DNA of 55,461 bases, taken from NCBI GenBank assembly GCA_900539675.1, contig UQDJ01000005.1, positions 1-55,461 of the forward strand, read 5' to 3'. The position numbers and the translations under genes were made by a program. This document shows, in pieces, positions 16,674 through 29,511 of this stretch. Under the pieces are notes generated by a model. The model was given only the letters and a program-made list of their open reading frames with translations, did no database searches and had not been told where the DNA came from. The DNA comes from an uncultured Coriobacteriaceae bacterium. GTDB lineage: Bacteria; Actinomycetota; Coriobacteriia; Coriobacteriales; Eggerthellaceae. The first letter of the stretch is position 1. The number at the start of each line of letters is the position of its first letter.

Positions 16674-16702
16674 TTGACACGCCTTTACCCAGAACGTATT
16701 CT
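16674..16702 (+). promoter_or_regulatory. Sigma-70-type promoter for rpoBC
   Basis: TTGACA (16674-16679) and TATTCT (16697-16702) are separated by exactly 17 bp, preceded by the A/T-rich stretch GATAAAATTTTTTC, which could act as an UP element. This is the clearest promoter in the window. The leader to the rpoB GTG at 16758 is about 50 nt. No rplJ or rplL attenuator lies upstream. Confidence 0.8.
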
Positions 16703-16757
16703 GGTGAACTGCGTGTTTATGCAAATCAACCGGTTGCAACGAAGGAGGAAGTGACTC

Positions 16758-19700
16758 GTGGTTCAGTCTAAAAACCCCGATTCCACCAGCCGTTATAGGA
16801 CCCGCCGGAGCTTCGCTAAGATTCCTGACGTCATGGACGTTCCCAATCTTATTGCTATTCAGACGGATAGCTTCAAGAAGTTCGTGGACGAAGGCCTAAC
16901 CAGTGCATTCCAGGACATCAGTCCTATTGAATCCAACACCAAGGATATGTGTGTTGAATTCGGCAAGCACGAATTTGGCGAGCCCAAGTATAGCGTAGAT
17001 GAGTGCAAGGAACGCGATGTTTCCTATCAGGCACCTCTGTTTGCTGAGATTCGTTTCATCAATCGCGAAACGGGCGAAATTAAAGAGCAGGACGTCTTCA
17101 TGGGCGATTTCCCGCTGATGACCCAGCGCGGTACGTTCATTATTAATGGTACGGAACGTGTTGTAGTTTCTCAGTTGGTTCGTTCTCCTGGCGTATATTT
17201 CTCTTCCGAGCGCGATAAAACATCTGACAAAACTATCTTCAACGCCAAGGTAATTCCTTCTCGTGGTGCTTGGCTTGAATTCGAAACCGACAAGCGCGAC
17301 ATTTTGTCGGTTCGTATTGACCGTAAGCGTAAGCAGCCCGCTACGCTGCTTTTGCGTGCTTTGGGCATTGCAGAAACCCGTGAAGAGATTATTGATCTTC
17401 TGGGCGATTCTGAAATGGTTATCCGCACGCTTGATCGCGACCCTGCTACCACCAAGGAAGAATCCTTGATCGAGCTGTATCGTCGCTTCCGTCCGGGCGA
17501 GCCGCCTACGATTGACTCTGCTCGTACGCTGTTAGACGGTCTGTTCTTCAACCCGCAGCGCTATGACTTGGCTAAGGTTGGTCGCTACAAGATCAATAAG
17601 AAGCTTGGCTTTGATCCCGACAACGATCACTCCACACTCACCCAGGAAGACATCATTGAAACCATGCGCTATATCGTGGCACTTCATGATGGCCAAGAGG
17701 GTTATTCCACAGACGATATTGACCACTTTGGTAACCGTCGTATTCGTACGGTAGGTGAGTTGATCCAAAATCAGTTCCGTATTGGTCTGTCTCGTATGGA
17801 GCGCGTTGTTCGCGAACGTATGAGCATGCAGGAACCTGATGAAATCACGCCTCAGAGCCTGGTGAACATTCGTCCTATCGTTGCTGCCATTAAAGAGTTC
17901 TTTGGTTCTTCACAGCTGTCCCAGTTCATGGACCAGTCCAACATTGCTGCAGGCGTTACCCACAAGCGTCGTCTGTCCGCTTTGGGTCCGGGCGGTCTGT
18001 CCCGTGAACGCGCAGGCTTTGAAGTTCGAGACGTACATACTTCTCACTATGGCCGTATGTGCCCGATCGAGACCCCTGAAGGTCCTAACATTGGTCTTAT
18101 CGGTTCGCTGGCAACCTATGCGCGCGTAAATCCTTACGGCTTTATTGAGACGCCGTATCGTCGCGTCATTGATGGCAAGGTAACCGACGATGTTGATTAC
18201 CTCACCGCAGATGAGGAAGAAAAGTACACCATCGCTCAGGCTAACGAAACCTTTAATCCTGACACGCGCGAATTTGGTCACTTCGAAAATGGTACGTTCG
18301 TCAAGGCAACCAAGGTTCTCTGCCGTACGACCGACTCTCACGGTGTGTTTGGTGAAGCTGCCGATATGCCGGTTGAAACGGTGAACTATATGGACGTATC
18401 TCCTCGTCAGATGACCTCGGTTGCAACGTCACTGATTCCGTTCTTGGAGCACGACGACGCTAACCGTGCACTGATGGGCTCCAACATGCAGCGCCAGGCT
18501 GTGCCGCTGCTTCGTCCGAATGCTCCGTTGGTTGGTACCGGCATCGAGCACCGCATCGCGGTTGACTCCGGTGAAATTCTGGTTGCTCAGAACTCCGGTG
18601 TGGTTGACTATGTTGACGGCCAAACCATCATCATCGAGCGCGAAGACGGCGAATATGACGAATATCTGATTCCGAAGTTCCAGCGCTCCAACCAGTCAGG
18701 ATGCATGAACCACAAGCCCATCGTTCGCAAGGGCGATCATGTATATGCAGGCGATGTTCTGGCTGACGGTCCGTCGTGCGATAAGGCTGAACTTTCGCTG
18801 GGTCAAAACCTCATGGTTGCTTACATGCCATGGGAAGGCTACAACTACGAGGACGCTATCATCGTCTCCGAGCGCGTTGTGGCAGAAGACTTGCTGACCT
18901 CCATTCACATCAATGAATACGAAATTGATGCGCGCGATACCAAGCTTGGTCCTGAGGAAATCACCCGTGAAATTCCTAACATTTCCGAAGATATGATTTC
19001 CGATCTGGATGCTGATGGCGTTATCCGTATCGGTGCAGAAGTATTCCCGGGTGATGTGCTGGTAGGCAAGGTTACCCCGAAGGGTGAAACCGAACTCACT
19101 GCAGAAGAGCGCTTGCTGCGTGCCATTTTCGGTGAAAAGGCTCGTGAAGTGCGCGATACATCGCTTAAGGTTCCTCATGGTTCCGGTGGTCGCGTTATCA
19201 ACGTGGTCCGTTCCTCTCGCGCCAATGGCGACGAGCTGGCACCGGGCGTAAACGAACTGGTTCGCGTGTTTGTTGCTCAGAAGCGTAAGATTCAGCAGGG
19301 CGACAAGCTGTCTGGTCGTCACGGTAACAAGGGTGTTATTTCTCGTGTTCTGCCGGTTGAAGACATGCCTTACTTGGCAGACGGCACGCCGGTTGACGTT
19401 ATTTTGAATCCGCTGGGCGTACCTTCACGTATGAATGTTGGTCAGTTGCTCGAAAACCACTTGGGTTGGGCTGCTTTGTGGGGTTGGTCTGACGAAGAAA
19501 ACTCCGACGAAGTGGTAGAAGGTCCTATTCATGTTGCAACGCCGGTATTCGACGGTGCTACCGAAGAAGAAATTTCTGACGTTATCGAAAAGGCTAACCG
19601 CAACCTGGTGAACATCAATAAGAAGAAATATGGCGAACATTTTCGTATGGATATGATTCCGCAGCTTTCTCGCACGGGTAAGACCTGGCTCTATGATGGC

Positions 19701-20297
19701 CGCACGGGCGAGCGTTTCCGTGAGCCTATTACGTGTGGTCAGACCTACATCCTGAAGTTGGGGCACTTGGTGGACGACAAGATCCATGCCCGTTCGACTG
19801 GTCCATACAGTCTGATTACGCAGCAGCCTTTGGGCGGCAAGGCACAGTTTGGCGGCCAGCGCTTCGGCGAAATGGAAGTGTGGGCACTGTATTCCTACGG
19901 CGCATCCAACGTGCTTCAGGAAATTTTGACCATCAAGTCCGACGATACTTCCGGACGTGTGAAGTCTTACGAAGCTATTGTTAAGGGCGAGTCCATCCCT
20001 GCACCTGAGGTCCCTGAGTCCTTCAAGGTTCTTATCAAGGAAATGCGCTCGCTGTGCTTAAACGTTGAGTTAGAGGGTCACCATCACGAGACCATCGACG
20101 TAACTCATGAGTATGAAAACGACGATACTCCTGAGATGTTGGCCACAGCACGCACGCCTGAAGAAAAGAAGCCCGCTTCTGATGATGACCTGCTTGGGTC
20201 TATCACCGCTGAGCTGGGTGACATCATGGGCGGCACTGCAGATGATTCTGATAAGACCGAGACGAACGACCTTATTGGTAAGGGAGAGGAGAACTAA
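16758..20297 (+). CDS. rpoB: DNA-directed RNA polymerase subunit beta
   Basis: 1179 residues, typical of actinobacterial and Firmicute beta subunits. Recognisable parts include FGSSQLSQFMDQSN (rifampicin region), LSALGPGGLSRERAGFEVRD, MCPIETPEGPNIGL, MPWEGYNYEDAI, and the C-terminal LGGKAQFGGQRFGEMEVWAL. The start is GTG with AAGGAGGA 8 nt upstream, and the leader promoter is at 16674. The stop TAA abuts the rpoC start. Rifampicin-contact residues equivalent to E. coli Q513, D516, H526, R529 and S531 are present, while positions 518 and 520-522 differ (S, I-A-A). The rplKAJL genes that often precede rpoB are absent here. Confidence 0.98.
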   Translation: MVQSKNPDSTSRYRTRRSFAKIPDVMDVPNLIAIQTDSFKKFVDEGLTSAFQDISPIESNTKDMCVEFGKHEFGEPKYSVDECKERDVSYQAPLFAEIRFINRETGEIKEQDVFMGDFPLMTQRGTFIINGTERVVVSQLVRSPGVYFSSERDKTSDKTIFNAKVIPSRGAWLEFETDKRDILSVRIDRKRKQPATLLLRALGIAETREEIIDLLGDSEMVIRTLDRDPATTKEESLIELYRRFRPGEPPTIDSARTLLDGLFFNPQRYDLAKVGRYKINKKLGFDPDNDHSTLTQEDIIETMRYIVALHDGQEGYSTDDIDHFGNRRIRTVGELIQNQFRIGLSRMERVVRERMSMQEPDEITPQSLVNIRPIVAAIKEFFGSSQLSQFMDQSNIAAGVTHKRRLSALGPGGLSRERAGFEVRDVHTSHYGRMCPIETPEGPNIGLIGSLATYARVNPYGFIETPYRRVIDGKVTDDVDYLTADEEEKYTIAQANETFNPDTREFGHFENGTFVKATKVLCRTTDSHGVFGEAADMPVETVNYMDVSPRQMTSVATSLIPFLEHDDANRALMGSNMQRQAVPLLRPNAPLVGTGIEHRIAVDSGEILVAQNSGVVDYVDGQTIIIEREDGEYDEYLIPKFQRSNQSGCMNHKPIVRKGDHVYAGDVLADGPSCDKAELSLGQNLMVAYMPWEGYNYEDAIIVSERVVAEDLLTSIHINEYEIDARDTKLGPEEITREIPNISEDMISDLDADGVIRIGAEVFPGDVLVGKVTPKGETELTAEERLLRAIFGEKAREVRDTSLKVPHGSGGRVINVVRSSRANGDELAPGVNELVRVFVAQKRKIQQGDKLSGRHGNKGVISRVLPVEDMPYLADGTPVDVILNPLGVPSRMNVGQLLENHLGWAALWGWSDEENSDEVVEGPIHVATPVFDGATEEEISDVIEKANRNLVNINKKKYGEHFRMDMIPQLSRTGKTWLYDGRTGERFREPITCGQTYILKLGHLVDDKIHARSTGPYSLITQQPLGGKAQFGGQRFGEMEVWALYSYGASNVLQEILTIKSDDTSGRVKSYEAIVKGESIPAPEVPESFKVLIKEMRSLCLNVELEGHHHETIDVTHEYENDDTPEMLATARTPEEKKPASDDDLLGSITAELGDIMGGTADDSDKTETNDLIGKGEEN

Positions 20298-24734
<4,437 letters not shown>

Positions 24735-24795
24735 ACGGATATCACGCAGTTTCGCATGACGTTCGTTTGTGAGTGAGACTCATTTAAGTGAATGC

Positions 24796-24832
24796 GATAC
24801 CCCTCGGATACCGATCTGAGGGGTATCTTTTT
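24796..24832 (+). terminator. Rho-independent terminator after rpoC
   Basis: GATACCCCTC (24796-24805) pairs perfectly with GAGGGGTATC (24818-24827), followed by a T run (TTTTT at 24828-24832). It lies about 60 bp after the rpoC stop. Confidence 0.9.
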
Positions 24833-24863
24833 AAAGAGCCTTTCCTCACCGTGCTTGTGCTAA

Positions 24864-25000
24864 GCGCACATGTTGGGCCCACCTGGTAGGCGCTCGTGCA
24901 GGGCGCACATGCTGGGCCCGCCTGGTAGGCGCTCGTGCTAGATGTTTATGCTGAGTGCATGTGCTGGGCTCTATACTGGGCGCTCGTGCTAGATGTTCGC
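24864..25000. repeat. Three degenerate 39-52-bp direct repeats after rpoC
   Basis: A unit starting GCGCACATG-TGGGCCC and ending GGTAGGCGCTCGTGC occurs from 24864, again from 24903 (period 39) and in degenerate form from 24955. The second and third copies carry an extra TAGATGTTYRYG segment. The repeats fill most of the 320 bp between rpoC and the deaminase gene. No ORF, hairpin with T tract or known element was recognised in them. They look like a decayed minisatellite. Confidence 0.65.
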
Positions 25001-25054
25001 GTCACTTAGAGCAACGGGCTTTATTGTCGCTGCAGGAAATTGAAAGGAACCACC

Positions 25055-26386
25055 ATGCCTTCGGTGCTGTTTTGCGATATTGATTTGATTAATGCTAAAG
25101 GATGGCATATGCCTCATGCCTATGTAGGCGTGCGCGATGGTCGCATTGACTATGTGGGTTCCAATGATCCTACGGCATTGAGCTTAGAAGATCCGTCCCA
25201 TCGTACGCCCTATGCGCAGCGCTATGACGGGCGGGGTAAACTGTTGATGCCGGGCTTATACAATGCTCACTCTCATGTTCCAATGACCTTGTTGCGTGGT
25301 TTAGGCGAAAACTTGCCACTGGATCGTTGGCTTAACGAAGCCATCTTTCCCGTAGAGGCACATATTACTGATGATGATGCGTATTGGGCCACGCAAGTGG
25401 GCATAGCAGAAATGCTGCGTTTTGGTGTGGTGTCCTGTACCGATATGTATTTAAATTCCGAACCACGTGCAAAAGCTACCATTGAGTCGGGCTTTAAGTG
25501 CAATGTGGGCCACAGCGTGATGGACTTTGATCCGGATATTACCTACGATCGTCTACCCGAATCAAAAAAGAATCAGGAATTGCTCAAAGCATTTCATGGG
25601 GCAGCTGATGGGCGCGTATTGATTGATTTCAATCTGCATGCCGAATACACGTCCACTCCTCAGGTGGCGCGCGGTCTTGCTCAGGCTGCCAAGGAAATGG
25701 GCGTTCGCATGCAGGTGCATGTAAGCGAAACGGCCGCAGAGGTTGAAGGCTGCAAAGAGCGCCATAACGGCATGACGCCGGTTGAGTACATGCTTGACTG
25801 CGGGGTGTTTGATGTGCCGGCAACGGCGGCACACTGTGTGTGGGTGAACGATAACGATCGCCGTATCCTCTCTGAAAAGGGTGTGTTTGTGGCAACGTGT
25901 CCCGCGTCGAATGCCAAGTTGGGCAGTGGTGTGGCAGATGTGATTGCCCTGTGCAAGGCGGGTATCACGGTAACGCTGGGAAGTGATGGCGTTGCCAGCA
26001 ATAACAATCACAATATGTTTAAAGACATGTATCTCTTAGCGCTGATGCAGCGTGCCCATGAGCATACGCCCTTGGGCTTATCTTCGGCCGATATCATAGA
26101 AATGGCAACGCGAAATGGCGCTCTGTCTCAGGGGCGCAAAGATTGCGGGGATGTGGTAGTGGGCAATCGTGCCGATCTGATTGTCCTTGATATTGATACC
26201 CCTTGGATGACACCCGATACCGATTTACCGGGAGCGTTGATCTATTCCGCTCAGGGTAGTGATGTGGTGCTTACGATGGTGGATGGCGAAGTGTTATATC
26301 GCAATGGCGAATACCTGACCATTGATGTGGAGCGCGCAATGGCAAACTTAAAAGAATCCCGTGCGCGGATTCTCACCGAGCTGTAG
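25055..26386 (+). CDS. mtaD: Amidohydrolase, 5-methylthioadenosine/S-adenosylhomocysteine deaminase type
   Basis: 443 residues. The metal-binding motifs are in order: NAHSH after PGLY (H-x-H), HVSETAAEVE (His), AAHCVWV (His) and GSDGVASNN (Asp). This layout is that of the ATZ/TRZ/MtaD group of nucleoside deaminases in the amidohydrolase superfamily, which deaminate S-adenosylhomocysteine or methylthioadenosine. Substrate choice within the group cannot be fixed by eye. ATG 25055 has AAAGGA 6 nt upstream; the TTG at 25040 would place the ribosome-binding site inside the gene. The 3' end of the gene is the first unit of a tandem repeat that continues beyond the stop codon. Confidence 0.82.
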   Translation: MPSVLFCDIDLINAKGWHMPHAYVGVRDGRIDYVGSNDPTALSLEDPSHRTPYAQRYDGRGKLLMPGLYNAHSHVPMTLLRGLGENLPLDRWLNEAIFPVEAHITDDDAYWATQVGIAEMLRFGVVSCTDMYLNSEPRAKATIESGFKCNVGHSVMDFDPDITYDRLPESKKNQELLKAFHGAADGRVLIDFNLHAEYTSTPQVARGLAQAAKEMGVRMQVHVSETAAEVEGCKERHNGMTPVEYMLDCGVFDVPATAAHCVWVNDNDRRILSEKGVFVATCPASNAKLGSGVADVIALCKAGITVTLGSDGVASNNNHNMFKDMYLLALMQRAHEHTPLGLSSADIIEMATRNGALSQGRKDCGDVVVGNRADLIVLDIDTPWMTPDTDLPGALIYSAQGSDVVLTMVDGEVLYRNGEYLTIDVERAMANLKESRARILTEL

Positions 26387-26522
26387 GGGGCGTATTCGCC
26401 TCGCGCATTCTCACCGAACTGTAGGGGGCGCATTCGCCTCGCGCATTCTCATCGAGTTAAAGCGAGTTGGCATTCAGCCTGAGGCTATTCTGTCTGAGCT
26501 GTAGAGAGTGCATATTTACCCT
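26363..26522 (+). repeat. Four tandem 38-42-bp units duplicating the 3' end of the deaminase gene
   Basis: Units begin at 26363, 26402, 26440 and 26481. The first is the last eight codons of the deaminase gene plus the stop and 15 bp beyond. The second matches it closely (ATTCTCACCGAACTGTAG), the third loses the stop, and the fourth is degraded. So the gene end, including its stop codon, has been copied downstream about three times. This accounts for nearly all of the gap before hisE. Confidence 0.75.
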
Positions 26523-26582
26523 GCGCCATGGATGGGTTTGCTTTATTCTTATACGATGTACTTTTAAGAGGGAGTTTACGTA

Positions 26583-27023
26583 ATGACTGTTCAATCGAAT
26601 AAGACGTACTTTCTTGATGATGAAACCGATCGTCCGGCAAGTCAGATTGGTGAATCGCTTGAAGTGTTAGCGAAAACCATTCATGAGAGACGCGGTGCGG
26701 GAAAAGAAAGCTATACCTATCGCTTGCTGACAGGCGATATTGATACGCTGTTGAAAAAGATCGTAGAAGAAGCTCACGAAACCACGCTGGCAGCTAAGGA
26801 TGTCATGGCACCCGGCGCTGATCCTAAAGAAGTGGACCACTTGCGTTATGAAGCGGGCGATGTGGTATACCATCTTCTCGTTTTATTAGAGCGCTGTGGT
26901 ATTTCGCTTGATGAATTTGCTGCTGAAATGAATTCCCGTATGAGTGAAGATGAGATTGCCCTTTTGAAAGGGGCAGTTATGTTAAAGCCCGAATATATCA
27001 ATCGCGGCAATCATATTGAGTAG
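26583..27023 (+). CDS. hisE: Phosphoribosyl-ATP pyrophosphatase-like protein (HisE/MazG fold)
   Basis: 146 residues. The four-helix pyrophosphohydrolase core is residues about 24-105: ERRGAGKESYTYRLLTGDIDTLLKKIVEEAHE (E-x-x-E metal site in KIVEEAHE) and RYEAGDVVYHLLVLLERCGISLDE (the E-x-x-D metal pair). This is HisE, which removes pyrophosphate from phosphoribosyl-ATP in histidine synthesis. Both ends are extended compared with the usual length of about 100 residues. No other his gene is in the window, so a different nucleotide substrate is possible. GAGGGAG lies before the ATG. The next gene, glmM, starts 8 bp downstream and is probably co-transcribed. Confidence 0.85.
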   Translation: MTVQSNKTYFLDDETDRPASQIGESLEVLAKTIHERRGAGKESYTYRLLTGDIDTLLKKIVEEAHETTLAAKDVMAPGADPKEVDHLRYEAGDVVYHLLVLLERCGISLDEFAAEMNSRMSEDEIALLKGAVMLKPEYINRGNHIE

Positions 27024-27031
27024 GAGATGGA

Positions 27032-28375
27032 ATGGCAAAACTGTTTGGTACCGACGGTGCTCGTGGCATCGCCAATACGGAACTGACGTGCGATATTGCA
27101 TTTAAGTTAGGTCAAGCTGCAGTTGAATTTTTGGGCACCACTATTGTGGTGGGTAAAGACACCCGCCTTTCGGGTGACATGCTGGAATGTTCGCTGGCTG
27201 CAGGTATTATGTCGCGTGGTGGCACGGTGTTGACGGCGGGTATTATTCCGACGCCAGGCGTTGCCTTTTTGACGCGTGAATTGCATGCCGACGGTGGTGT
27301 GGTGATTTCGGCATCTCATAATCCACCGGAATATAACGGCATCAAGTTCTTCGACAGCCAGGGCTTTAAGCTGCCCGATGATGTTGAAGGTCAACTTGAG
27401 CGCTTTGTCACACAGGGCGCAACGCCAGTCGATCAGCTCCCTGCTGGCGATGAGGTGGGCGTTATTATGCCGGTTGAAAATGCTTGTGATCTCTACATCA
27501 ATCACGCCATCGAAATGGTTCGCAGCGAAGGTATGAGTTTTGATGGCTTAAAGATTGCTCTTGATACGGGTCATGGGGCCGCTTCGCTGACCACTGCACG
27601 TGCGCTCGAAGAGCTGGGTGCTGAAGTTATTACCATCAATGATGATTTTAATGGGGTAGATATCAATGTTGAGTGCGGTTCCACTCACTTAGAGCCCCTG
27701 CATAATTTGATGGCTGCTACCCATGCGGATGTGGGTATTGCCCACGATGGAGACGCCGATCGCGTTATGTTTATCGATGAAGTGGGCAATGAAATCGATG
27801 GCGATGTGGTGGAAGCGGTATGCGCCCTTGATCTGATGGAGCGCGGTCTTTTGCCGGGCAATACCGTAGTGTCTACTGTCATGTGTAACCTGGGCTTTAT
27901 AAAGGCCATGCATGAAGCGGGCATTAAGGTCATTCAGACGCAGGTGGGCGACCGGTATGTTTTGCAGCAGATGCGTGAAGGTGGCTATGTTTTGGGTGGC
28001 GAACAGAGCGGCCACATGATTTTCCTGCAGCACAATTCCACGGGCGATGGCCTTATTACGGCGTGTCAATTCCTGTCTGCCGTCTTGCGCCACGGTGGCG
28101 TGGTTTCTAAGGCTGCTTCGGTTATGAAGCGTTTCCCCCAAGAGCTGATCAACGTTAAAGTTGCTGACAAGCATGCGGTAGAGGGCAATGCTGTGATGGC
28201 TGCCGCAATTGCTGAAGGCGAAAAGAAGCTGGGTGATAGCGGCCGCATCCTGGTTCGTCCGAGCGGTACCGAACCTTTGGTGCGCGTCATGGTTGAAGCA
28301 CCTTCGTCAGAAGAAGCGCTTGATATTGCACAGACTATTGCAGAGGTTATTAAGCAAGAACTTGGTACTGAATAG
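27032..28375 (+). CDS. glmM: Phosphoglucosamine mutase GlmM
   Basis: 447 residues. It interconverts glucosamine-6-phosphate and glucosamine-1-phosphate for UDP-GlcNAc and peptidoglycan synthesis. The N-terminal FGTDGARGIAN, phosphoserine loop ISASHNPPEYNGIKFF (S95), metal-binding AHDGDADRVMFID, sugar-binding GGEQSGHMIF and phosphate-binding RPSGTEPLVRVMVEA are all in place. Length is normal. AGGAGA precedes the ATG. GlmU, the next enzyme of the pathway, is encoded at 36690. A terminator follows at 28398. Confidence 0.97.
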   Translation: MAKLFGTDGARGIANTELTCDIAFKLGQAAVEFLGTTIVVGKDTRLSGDMLECSLAAGIMSRGGTVLTAGIIPTPGVAFLTRELHADGGVVISASHNPPEYNGIKFFDSQGFKLPDDVEGQLERFVTQGATPVDQLPAGDEVGVIMPVENACDLYINHAIEMVRSEGMSFDGLKIALDTGHGAASLTTARALEELGAEVITINDDFNGVDINVECGSTHLEPLHNLMAATHADVGIAHDGDADRVMFIDEVGNEIDGDVVEAVCALDLMERGLLPGNTVVSTVMCNLGFIKAMHEAGIKVIQTQVGDRYVLQQMREGGYVLGGEQSGHMIFLQHNSTGDGLITACQFLSAVLRHGGVVSKAASVMKRFPQELINVKVADKHAVEGNAVMAAAIAEGEKKLGDSGRILVRPSGTEPLVRVMVEAPSSEEALDIAQTIAEVIKQELGTE

Positions 28376-28397
28376 CTAAACCTGATAAACAAGCAAG

Positions 28398-28425
28398 AAA
28401 GTGGGCGGCAATTCGCCCACTTTTA
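28398..28425 (+). terminator. Terminator after glmM
   Basis: AAAGTGGGCG (28398-28407) pairs with CGCCCACTTT (28414-28423), loop GCAATT, followed by TTACC. The A/T ends of the stem supply the short U tract. It ends the hisE-glmM unit. Confidence 0.8.
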
Positions 28426-28464
28426 CCATTGGGAGAATGCAACGTATTGAATATAGGAGGCCTC

Positions 28465-29494
28465 ATGAAAACGATCACCTTAGGCACAACAGGAATCACC
28501 ACGCCTCAAAATGCGTTTGGCGCTTTGCCGCTGCAGCGCTGCACGGAAGAAGATGCTATTGCTCTGCTGCGCCGTGCCTATGAGGGCGGCATGACGTTTT
28601 TCGATACGGCGCGTGCTTATTCCAACAGTGAAGAGCGTGTGGGCAAGGCGTTTGCTGGCATGGTGTGAAAAGGTGGTTATCGCCACCAAAACCCAGGCAC
28701 ATACTCCTGAAGCGTTTTGGCAGGATCTGGAGACTTCGCTTTCCCTGTTGCAGACCGACTACATAGACATCTATCAGCTTCATTGTGTTCCTCAGTGCTA
28801 TCGTCCGGGCGATGGTACGGGTATGTACGAAGCGCTTCTTGAGGCAAAGCGCCAGGGCAAGATTCGTCATATTGGCATTACGGCACATCTGATTGCGGTT
28901 GCAGAAGAAATTGCCCAATCGGGTCTCTACGAAACGCTGCAGTTCCCTTTAAGCTATCTGGCAACACAGCGCGAAGAGAAGCTCGTAGAAACATGTAAGA
29001 ACAACAACGTGGGCTTTATTGCCATGAAGGGCCTAGCGGGTGGCCTTATTATGAATTCGACAGCCGCGATGGCCTATATGACCAAGTTCGACAACGTGGT
29101 GCCCATCTGGGGTATACAGCGCGCCAATGAGCTTGAGGAGTGGCTTTCCTTCATGGACGAAACACCTGCTATCACGCCCGAAATCGAAGCCTTCTTTGAA
29201 TCCGAACGCAAGGAATTGCAGGGCGAATTCTGCCGTGGTTGTGGCTATTGCTTGCCATGCTCGGTGGATATTCCCATCAATAATTGTGCGCGCATGTCCT
29301 TGATGATTCGTCGTGCACCGTCTGCCGCGTGGCTCTCTGATGAATGGCAGGAAAAGATGGAGCGCATTGAAGAGTGCATCGATTGCGGTCTGTGCGAATC
29401 ACGCTGCCCCTATGGTTTAGATGTACCGAATTTGCTGCGTAAGAACTTAGATGACTATCACAAGATTCTGGCAGGAGAGATTGACCCCTCCTGA
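28465..29494 (+). pseudogene. Aldo/keto reductase with C-terminal 4Fe-4S domain, frameshifted
   Basis: Two overlapping frames together encode one protein of about 342 residues. Frame one starts at ATG 28465 (GGAGG upstream; MKTITLGTTGITTPQNAFG) and ends in-frame at TGA 28666-28668 after VGKAFAGM-V. The rest (EKVVIATKTQAHTPEAFWQD to the end) continues in the +1 frame from about 28664 to 29494. Skipping one base near 28663 restores a continuous reductase of the kind fused to ferredoxin-like cysteines (CRGCGYCLPC and CIDCGLCESRCPYG). A one-base insertion or a sequencing error is likeliest. The downstream part shows no further decay, so the lesion is recent or artefactual. The second frame alone would lack the N-terminal strand and the catalytic Asp-Tyr region. 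Confidence 0.85.
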
Positions 29495-29511
29495 CGCAAC
29501 TCAGGGTAACG

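Noticed and set aside
28655..28670. Programmed +1 frameshift in the aldo/keto reductase (prfB-like)
   Set aside because: A TGA is at the shift site, but the GTG preceding it would re-pair poorly as TGT, and there is no upstream Shine-Dalgarno at the prfB distance; mutation or sequencing error is more likely.
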